This document shows positions 1-4,639 of a stretch of 7,041 bases of DNA, piece by piece (the stretch's first letter is position 1; each line of letters starts with the position of its first letter). Position numbers and translations under genes: made by a program. The stretch spans positions 1 to 7,041 of the forward strand of contig SFFP01000093.1 in NCBI GenBank assembly GCA_004556875.1, written 5' to 3'. This stretch comes from Ruminococcus flavefaciens (GTDB lineage Bacteria; Bacillota_A; Clostridia; Oscillospirales; Ruminococcaceae). Under the pieces are notes generated by a model. It made no database searches and had not been told where the DNA came from. It saw nothing but the letters and a program-made list of their open reading frames with translations.

Positions 1-143
1 GCAGAGTGTATGGCATGATACGCCCATCTCCAGCACGGAGAGCCGCAGCAAAGAGCATTTCTGTCATAAGTTCGCAGTGAAGTCCTTATGTTCATAAAGT
101 TAGGTATCACCATGTCCTTGATAATGGCGCAAAGCTCGTTCAT
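1..143 (-). CDS. 5' part of an unidentified gene, possibly DinB-like
   Basis: The first 47 codons of a leftward gene lie here; the rest is beyond the left edge. The frame is open from an ATG at 141-143 to the edge, and a good ribosome binding site (GGAGGG on the minus strand) precedes the start by about 6 nt, so the start is well supported. The visible protein begins MNELCAIIKDMVIPNF and has four cysteines (C5, C32, C33, C37) and an aromatic/His stretch, WRWAYHAIHS, at residues 38-47. A W-x-x-x-YH-x-x-HS segment near the N-terminus recalls DinB-superfamily four-helix proteins, in which a histidine here helps bind a metal. That comparison is from memory of the family and rests on a short segment, so the function is tentative. 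It lies 84 nt downstream of thrS, in the same direction, and may be partly co-transcribed with it. Confidence 0.6.
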   Translation of the reverse strand, partial: MNELCAIIKDMVIPNFMNIRTSLRTYDRNALCCGSPCWRWAYHAIHS

Positions 144-174
144 AAAAATCCCTCCGTTTATAATAATATTGATA

Positions 175-226
175 TAAAAGCCGCCGCCCTCAGACTAAGG
201 GCTAAGGGCTGACGACTAAAGGCTTT
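175..226 (-). terminator. possible weak rho-independent terminator after thrS
   Basis: Read on the minus strand just after the thrS stop, AAAGCC (221-226) can pair with GGCTTT (177-182). Inside it GCCCT (198-202) pairs with AGGGC (186-190) around a 7-nt loop. The 3' arm runs into TTTTATAT, a short imperfect U-run. The large interior gap between the two helices makes this a weak terminator candidate; partial readthrough into the next leftward gene is possible. Confidence 0.35.
191..226. repeat. degenerate 7-8 bp tandem repeat, CTAAGGG type
   Basis: The plus strand shows imperfect short units in a row: GACTAAGG, GCTAAGG, GCTGAC, GACTAAAG, GCTTTA. The core CTAAGGG occurs twice in direct tandem (195-208). 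The tract lies wholly within the intergenic space after thrS and overlaps the candidate terminator, so its pairing potential and its repetition cannot be separated by eye. Confidence 0.45.
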
Positions 227-227
227 A

Positions 228-2168
228 TTACAGTGTGTCGATGATGTCCAGTGAGTGCTCCTCGTTCATAGTTCTGCACATCTCGATGAACTTGTCGAGA
301 GGAACGTTCTTGAGCTGTTTGTTTCCTCTGATATTGATAGAAACCTGCTCATTCTCAGCCTCGCTGTCACCAATGATGACAACATATGGATCCTTGAAGT
401 CCTTGAACTTTCTGATCTTGTTCTTCATATTGTCGTCTGTATAGTCAGCTTCTGCTCTGATGTGATTCTTCTTGAGGAGTGCAGCGACCTTCTTAGCGTA
501 CTCGTTATGCTCTGTTCTGATAGGAACGATACCTACCTGCATTGGTGAGAGCCAGAATGGGAATGCACCTGCGAAGTTCTCTGTGATAATACCGATAAAT
601 CTTTCGAATGAACCGAATATAGCTCTGTGAATCATTACAGGCTGCTTCTCTGAGCCATCGGAAGCGATGTACTTCATCTTGAAGTTGAGAGGAAGCTGGA
701 AGTCAAGCTGGATAGTACCCATCTGCCACTCACGTCCGATAGCGTCCTTCATCTTGAGGTCGATCTTAGGACCGTAGAATGCGCCGTCGCCCTCGTTGAG
801 CTCGTATCCGTCAGGACCGTACTTATCTTCGAGGATAGCCTTGAGGTCTGCCTCAGCCTTGTCCCATACCTTTATATCGCCCATGAAGTCGTCAGGACGA
901 GTTGAAAGCTCAGCCTTGTATTCAAGACCGAATGTGTTGTATATCTCTGTAGCGATATCCATGATATCGTTGATCTCAGAAGCTATCTGCTCCTCTGTAA
1001 CGAGGATATGAGCGTCGTCCTGTCTGAACTGCTGTACACGGAAAAGACCGTTGAGCTCGCCTGACTTTTCCTTACGGTGGATAACGTCTACCTGATTGAA
1101 TTTAAGAGGAAGCTCCTTATATGAGCGCTGCTTGTTCATGTATACCTTGATAGCGTTGGGGCAGTTCATTGGCTTAGCACAGTAAACTTCAGACTCTTCC
1201 TCAGACGGGATAACGAACATACCGTCCTGATAGTGATCCCAGTGACCTGATGTTACCCAAAGCTCTTTCTTTGAAAGAACAGGACCTGAGATCTCTGTAT
1301 AGCCGTGATCCTCGTGAACGCCTCTCCAGTATTCAAGAAGTGCGTTGAAGAGCTTCCAGCCTCTTGGGAGCCAGTAAGGCATACCGGGAGCTGTATGGTC
1401 GAACATAAAGAGAGCCTGCTCCTTGCCCAGCTTCTTGTGGTCGCGGAGCTTAGCTTCTTCGATCATCTTGAGGTATTCATCAAGCATAGAAGCCTTAGGG
1501 AATGCGATAGCATAAACACGGCTCAGCATCTTGTTTTTCTCGTTTCCTCTCCAGTAAGCACCTGTGCATGAGAGAAGCTTGAATGCCTTGACAGGACCTG
1601 TTGTCATAAGGTGAGGACCTGCACAGAGGTCAACAAATTCGCCCTGCTTATAGAATGAGATAGGCTCGCCCTTGTCAACGTGCTCCTCGCAAAGCTCTAC
1701 CTTGTAAGGCTCGTCCATTTCCTTGAGCTTAGCAACAGCCTCAGCAGGTGAAAGCTCGAATTTCTCCAGTTCAAGGTCTTCCTTGACGATCTTCTTCATC
1801 TCAGCCTCGATCTTTTCAAGCTCTTCGGGAGTGAAAGGCTTTTCAAAGTCGAAATCGTAGTAAAAGCCGTTGTCGATAGCAGGACCGATAGCAAGCTTAG
1901 CTGAAGGATAAAGTCTCTTTACAGCCTGTGCAAGGATATGTGAAGCTGTGTGCCAGAGTGTCTTTTTACCGTCGAGAGTATCAAATGTACATACCTCGAA
2001 TTCACAGTCGCTGTCGATAACAGTGCGGAGATCCTTTACTTCTCCGTTTATCTTTACACAGCAGGCAGCCTTATAAAGACCCATGCCGATGCCCTTGATT
2101 ATTTCGCCTGCAGGCATAGCAGCTTCGATCTCACGGATACTGCCGTCCTTTAATGTTAATTTGATCAT
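228..2168 (-). CDS. thrS: threonyl-tRNA synthetase (ThrRS)
   Basis: Cytoplasmic class II aminoacyl-tRNA synthetase that activates threonine with ATP and charges tRNA-Thr. The 646-aa protein is full length (E. coli ThrRS is 642 aa). Domains in order: TGS domain (about 1-61); editing domain with the zinc-type HxxxH at H73/H77 and C182/H186 (CAGPH), which removes mischarged serine; class II catalytic core (about 245-540) with zinc ligands C336 (MNCP), H387 (DDAH) and H514, motif 2 arginine R365 (HRKE) and motif 3 arginine R523 (FERF); and a C-terminal anticodon-binding domain (about 543-646). All key residues are present, so both charging and editing should work. The ATG is preceded by AAAGGAGAG, which supports this start. 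It is the third gene after a threonine-type T-box riboswitch. The 147-nt gap before it has no second T-box and no convincing promoter, so expression probably depends on transcription from the promoter near 3350. Confidence 0.98.
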   Translation of the reverse strand: MIKLTLKDGSIREIEAAMPAGEIIKGIGMGLYKAACCVKINGEVKDLRTVIDSDCEFEVCTFDTLDGKKTLWHTASHILAQAVKRLYPSAKLAIGPAIDNGFYYDFDFEKPFTPEELEKIEAEMKKIVKEDLELEKFELSPAEAVAKLKEMDEPYKVELCEEHVDKGEPISFYKQGEFVDLCAGPHLMTTGPVKAFKLLSCTGAYWRGNEKNKMLSRVYAIAFPKASMLDEYLKMIEEAKLRDHKKLGKEQALFMFDHTAPGMPYWLPRGWKLFNALLEYWRGVHEDHGYTEISGPVLSKKELWVTSGHWDHYQDGMFVIPSEEESEVYCAKPMNCPNAIKVYMNKQRSYKELPLKFNQVDVIHRKEKSGELNGLFRVQQFRQDDAHILVTEEQIASEINDIMDIATEIYNTFGLEYKAELSTRPDDFMGDIKVWDKAEADLKAILEDKYGPDGYELNEGDGAFYGPKIDLKMKDAIGREWQMGTIQLDFQLPLNFKMKYIASDGSEKQPVMIHRAIFGSFERFIGIITENFAGAFPFWLSPMQVGIVPIRTEHNEYAKKVAALLKKNHIRAEADYTDDNMKNKIRKFKDFKDPYVVIIGDSEAENEQVSINIRGNKQLKNVPLDKFIEMCRTMNEEHSLDIIDTL

Positions 2169-2315
2169 GGTGATCTCTCCTTTTTATTAATTCATAATGC
2201 TGATGCATAATTTTTTATTGTTTGTACGATGATCTGCTGTTTCTCGCAGAATAATCCATCGTTTTCCATGTATTGTCATGCGCCGCGGATATCCTTACGC
2301 TTTGTGTATTCCATT

Positions 2316-2696
2316 TCATGTGACCCAGCCTGTTATTTCAAACAGCTCGCCGAAAAGCTCAACATGGACATATTTTTCCATATATCCATCGTCCGTACCC
2401 GTATCAAAGCACACAACTGTCTCGTCCTCGTCGATATCAACGTAAACGTTCTCTATCTTCAATATCTTTGCAAGAGCGTCCGCAGCAGCGCCTTCGTAAT
2501 AGCCTTCGTCAATAAGCATGCCTGCTATAGTGCCCTTGCCGCTGTCAAGCCTTGAAAGCTTTTTTGCGATATCGGAAAGAGCTTTCATTATGGAGTCTTC
2601 GCTGTCGGTGTAAAATCGGACAGTCATCATCTCATTCCATATCTTATATGGAAGCTCATATGCTTCTTCCTGTGGATTATACCTGATATTGCTCAC
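2316..2696 (-). CDS. small acidic protein of unknown function (126 aa)
   Basis: The gene starts with GTG at 2694-2696, preceded by AAGAAGG about 6 nt upstream. An overlapping ATGATG in another frame hits TGA at once, so GTG is the likely start. The protein is acidic and has no signal peptide or membrane segment, so it is probably cytosolic. Its N-terminal half, with YKIWNEMMTVRFYTDSED at residues 17-34, looks like a beta-strand followed by an amphipathic helix (about 36-50); a short helix containing DEGYYEGAAADAL (63-75) and strands VYVDIDEDE and TVVCFDTG follow. The layout loosely recalls DUF2262- or DUF6985-type small proteins of Firmicutes, some of which occur in immunity-gene neighbourhoods, but I cannot assign a family. 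It lies 35 nt after the 114-aa gene and 147 nt before thrS, in one direction, so it probably belongs to the T-box operon. Confidence 0.8.
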   Translation of the reverse strand: MSNIRYNPQEEAYELPYKIWNEMMTVRFYTDSEDSIMKALSDIAKKLSRLDSGKGTIAGMLIDEGYYEGAAADALAKILKIENVYVDIDEDETVVCFDTGTDDGYMEKYVHVELFGELFEITGWVT

Positions 2697-2731
2697 ATCA
2701 TCACCTTCTTTGCAATAAAATAGCTCACATA

Positions 2732-3076
2732 TCAGCAGATATTGTCTTCTTCATCAAAAATCTGAGCATTAAGGGCTTCTGCAAGCGGTCTCAGCATATC
2801 AACTGCGTCTTCTCTGTGACAATCCACACATATAAAACCACGTTTGCTGTATCTGACAGGGGTGCGTATTTCTTCGCGCTTTTTGAATATAAATCCTTTT
2901 GTTTCGGTAAATGTCCAGAACAACTGATTACTTGAAAATGCTGTCATTGTCTTGCCTGTCATTGGATTTCTTGTTTGTATCGGAGCACCTTGTTCCTTAA
3001 CAACGCCCTTTACTGATAACAGTTCCTCTTCTGTTATTGCACCGTCTTTACGCTTTATATACAATGTAACAGCCAT
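2732..3076 (-). CDS. small protein of unknown function (114 aa), first gene after the T-box
   Basis: I place the start at the ATG at 3074-3076 because AAGGAGG lies 5 nt upstream. A longer version from a TTG at 3094 would begin inside the U-run of the riboswitch terminator and has no ribosome binding site, so its six extra residues are unlikely. The protein is soluble, with no signal peptide. It shows a beta-rich N-terminal half (TLYIKRKDG at 4-12, NQLFWTFTETKGFIFKKREE about 50-69) and a C-terminal strand-helix, FICVDCH (81-87) then an amphipathic helix and LNAQIFDEED. C83, C86, H87 and the last residue C114 could bind a metal or form a redox pair, but this is not shown. I do not recognise the family. 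The ending (helix, then a strand with acidic residues) resembles small immunity-like proteins only vaguely. It is the gene immediately controlled by the T-box terminator. Confidence 0.8.
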   Translation of the reverse strand: MAVTLYIKRKDGAITEEELLSVKGVVKEQGAPIQTRNPMTGKTMTAFSSNQLFWTFTETKGFIFKKREEIRTPVRYSKRGFICVDCHREDAVDMLRPLAEALNAQIFDEEDNIC

Positions 3077-3092
3077 ATTCCCCTCCTTAAAC

Positions 3093-3129
3093 AAAAAGTC
3101 CCTTACGCCTGTAATTAGGCATAAGGGAC
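3093..3129 (-). terminator. T-box rho-independent terminator
   Basis: GTCCCTTATGCCT (3117-3129) pairs with AGGCGTAAGGGAC (3098-3110) over 13 positions, with one U-G wobble, around a 6-nt loop (AATTAC), followed directly by TTTTT (3093-3097). It forms when charged tRNA-Thr is plentiful and the antiterminator cannot form. The ribosome binding site of the first gene lies just past it. Confidence 0.95.
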
Positions 3130-3331
3130 GATAATTACCGTGGTTCCACCCTGATTCACATGGAGCTTTCTCCGTATCTCAAGTGCTCTGTAACGGGAGC
3201 TCCCGACGCTTATTGGGCGCACTCAGAGGCGGTGTGCTGTAATATCCTGACCGTACAGCCTCGCACCAGACGGCTGCTCTCTGAAACGGCTTCGGAAAAG
3301 CCTTCCTCATCGACGTTTTGCGGAATATTGT
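3093..3331 (-). promoter_or_regulatory. T-box riboswitch, threonine-type (specifier ACC predicted)
   Basis: This leader senses tRNA charging by binding a tRNA directly. On the minus strand it contains, in order: the stem I S-turn motif GATGAGGA (3304-3311); the distal stem I motifs AGAGAGC and GGTGCGAG; the segment ACC-G-CCTCTGAGT, whose spacing to CTCTGAG fits the specifier position and gives ACC, a threonine codon (3231-3233); a stem II-type GGGAGCTCCC (3194-3203); the T-box core AGGGTGGAACCACGG (3138-3152); and the terminator. The antiterminator can form by pairing AGGG (3149-3152) with CCCT (3124-3127) and ACG (3139-3141) with CGT (3128-3130); those bases are also the terminator's 5' arm, so the two folds exclude each other. 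The UGGA in the bulge would pair with a tRNA ending UCCA, meaning discriminator base U73. The specifier was read by position and not by computed folding. Confidence 0.95.
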
Positions 3332-3337
3332 AAATTA

Positions 3338-3366
3338 ATCTTATCACAGTTTTTACAATTTGTCAA
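3338..3366 (-). promoter_or_regulatory. sigma-A promoter of the T-box/thrS operon
   Basis: Consensus -35 TTGACA (3361-3366), a 17-nt spacer and -10 TAAGAT (3338-3343), with the extended element TG one base upstream (TGATAAGAT). The start of transcription should fall near 3331, which puts the T-box stem I motifs about 20 nt inside the transcript, as expected for this class. A perfect 8-bp palindrome GAGCGCTC (3371-3378) lies 4 bp upstream of the -35; its role, if any, is unknown. Confidence 0.85.
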
Positions 3367-3425
3367 GGGGGAGCGCTCAAAAAGTTTAATTTCGCAGAGT
3401 TTTCCGCGTATAATTAAACAGCCTG

Positions 3426-3469
3426 TTGAAATCAATGTTAAAAATACCAAATTAGCGGGTTGAAATCAA
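3426..3469. repeat. two copies of the palindrome TTGAAATCAA, possible operator pair
   Basis: The 10-bp sequence TTGAAATCAA occurs at 3426-3435 and again at 3460-3469. Each copy is an inverted repeat, TTGA and TCAA around two A residues. The second copy covers the -35 of the rightward promoter. The centres are 34 bp apart. A regulator binding both is conceivable, but the sequence is AT-rich and chance is a real alternative. Confidence 0.3.
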
Positions 3470-3488
3470 GCAAAAAATGTGATATAAT
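3460..3488 (+). promoter_or_regulatory. sigma-A promoter of the kinase-ppk1 operon
   Basis: -35 TTGAAA (3460-3465), a 17-nt spacer and a perfect -10 TATAAT (3483-3488), with the extended TG element (TGATATAAT). Transcription should start near 3495, leaving an untranslated leader of about 211 nt before the kinase start. It diverges from the T-box promoter, with about 94 bp between the two -35 elements. Confidence 0.85.
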
Positions 3489-3575
3489 ATTATAAATACA
3501 CAGAAAAGAGGTTTGCTATGGACAATAATTTTGACCTGTAGTCATACTTTAAAGTGTTCAGGACATAATTGCAGA

Positions 3576-3602
3576 GTCTCTTGAAGCTTTGCCGAAAGAG
3601 AC
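3576..3602 (+). other. hairpin 1 in the kinase leader
   Basis: GTCTCTT (3576-3582) is perfectly complementary to AAGAGAC (3596-3602), with a 13-nt loop. It lies inside the transcribed leader. No U-run follows, so it is not a rho-independent terminator. Confidence 0.4.
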
Positions 3603-3633
3603 CGCTCTCACGCTGAAATAACAGCAGAAAGCC

Positions 3634-3669
3634 GCAGAGCTGAAAAGAGAGCAACCGCCGAAGCTCTGC
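3634..3669 (+). other. hairpin 2 in the kinase leader
   Basis: GCAGAGCT (3634-3641) is perfectly complementary to AGCTCTGC (3662-3669), with a 20-nt loop. It ends about 25 nt before the kinase ribosome binding site and is followed by A-rich sequence, not a U-run. It may shape the leader or protect the transcript, or be a by-product of the former coding sequence. Confidence 0.45.
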
Positions 3670-3705
3670 TGAATAATAAAAAATACGTAATAAAGGAGAC
3701 CCTTA

Positions 3706-4626
3706 ATGAATATTGAAATAGCAAGGATCAATCAGGGAATAGAAAAAGACCCTAAAGAATATGTAAGGTCTGTAAATGAGGATTACCTCTATAAATTAAA
3801 GAAAATTGCAGACGATATTGCCGAAAACCACAACGAAAAGCCTGTAATACTCCTGTCAGGACCGTCAGGCTCGGGCAAGACCACTACAGCTATGATGATA
3901 GAAAAACTTCTCGACGATATGGGACATGAGACACATACCCTTTCTATGGATAACTGGTTCTGTCCGCTTACAGAAGCTGAAAAAACACTCGCCGCAGAGG
4001 GAAAAATGGACCTCGAATCACCGCTCCGTGTGGACAGTCAGCTCCTCAATCAGCAGATAGAGGCGATAAGCGCCTGTCGTGAGATAGAGCTTCCTAAGTA
4101 TAACTTCAAGACCTCAACACGCTCAGGTTCGGGAAAAATGTTCAAGAGAAACAAGGGCGAAATAGTTATATTCGAGGGAATACACGCTCTCAATCCGTCT
4201 GTTATCACCGTTCCCGACAGCATGATAAGCAAGATATACGTCAGCGTCCGCACAAGAATTTCGGGCGAGAATATACTTCTTCACCCGTCAAGAGTGCGTC
4301 TTATGCGCCGTATGATACGCGATAAGAATTTCCGCAAACGCTCTCTCCGTGAAACAATGAATATGTTCCACAGCGTTGAGGCAGGCGAGAACAAATACAT
4401 AATGCCTTACAAATACCGCTCGGACTATGATATCGACACTTTCATGTCCTATGAGCTTTCAGCTTACCGCAATGACCTTCTTTCACAGCTCCACGACCTT
4501 ATGGACGTTCCCGAAGTAAAAGAGTGTGTGGCTGTTCTCGAAAAGCTCACACCTATAGATAAAAAGGATATCACACCCGATTCGCTCATCTGCGAATTCA
4601 TCGGCAACGGACAATTCAAGTACTGA
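3706..4626 (+). CDS. uridine kinase / phosphoribulokinase-family P-loop kinase
   Basis: Cytosolic kinase of the uridine kinase/phosphoribulokinase family, which transfers phosphate from ATP to a nucleoside or sugar-phosphate hydroxyl. In the 306-aa protein: Walker A GPSGSGKTT at 52-60; the conserved aspartate in SMDNWF (D82), at the place of the catalytic Asp of uridine kinases; LPKYNFKT (129-136), matching the PxYDF region; the Walker B-like strand IVIFEGIHAL (153-161); and an arginine-rich lid RLMRRMIRDKNFR (198-210). Many clostridial relatives carry an N-terminal TGS/ThrRS-like domain and are near 550 aa; this protein lacks it and has a short helical N-terminus and a C-terminal helical extension. 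AGGAG lies 7 nt before the ATG. It is 13 nt upstream of ppk1, so the two are one operon. The true substrate cannot be told from sequence; uridine or cytidine is a family-based guess. Confidence 0.85.
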   Translation: MNIEIARINQGIEKDPKEYVRSVNEDYLYKLKKIADDIAENHNEKPVILLSGPSGSGKTTTAMMIEKLLDDMGHETHTLSMDNWFCPLTEAEKTLAAEGKMDLESPLRVDSQLLNQQIEAISACREIELPKYNFKTSTRSGSGKMFKRNKGEIVIFEGIHALNPSVITVPDSMISKIYVSVRTRISGENILLHPSRVRLMRRMIRDKNFRKRSLRETMNMFHSVEAGENKYIMPYKYRSDYDIDTFMSYELSAYRNDLLSQLHDLMDVPEVKECVAVLEKLTPIDKKDITPDSLICEFIGNGQFKY

Positions 4627-4639
4627 TAAGGAGACATTT

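Larger units (their letters stand above)
3518..3716 (+). pseudogene. probable remnant of a small gene in the kinase leader
   Basis: An ATG at 3518, preceded by AAAAGAGG, opens MDNNFDL and stops at once with TAG (3539-3541). Protein-like sequence then continues in other frames: a stretch including DIIAESLEALPKE in a second frame (from 3562), and in a third frame an open, alanine- and charge-rich helix-like stretch of 43 codons (3585-3713), with HAEITAESRRAEKRA in the middle and LLNNKKYVIKETLNEY at its end, stopping at TGA 3714-3716, inside the kinase gene. That third frame has no ATG, GTG or TTG. One premature stop and at least two frame changes fit a decayed small gene. Alternatively the 7-codon ORF is a true leader peptide and the rest is RNA structure. 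I do not recognise a parent family. Confidence 0.4.

Noticed and set aside
2191..2315. Separate thrS promoter or terminator in the gap before thrS
   Set aside because: I saw AT-rich -10-like strings such as TATGAA but no matching -35 at proper spacing, and the one small inverted repeat (TCTGC/GCAGA, 2233-2250) has no U-run after it.
2229..2555. 108-codon plus-strand frame opposite the 126-aa gene
   Set aside because: The minus-strand gene has a ribosome binding site, operon spacing and a plausible protein; this frame has none of these.
2816..2830. CVDCH as a cytochrome c heme-binding CxxCH motif
   Set aside because: The protein has no signal peptide or other cytochrome features, so the match is most likely chance or a metal/redox site.
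3077..3094. TTG start adding six residues to the 114-aa protein
   Set aside because: It would begin within the U-run of the T-box terminator without a ribosome binding site, while the ATG at 3076 has AAGGAGG at ideal spacing.
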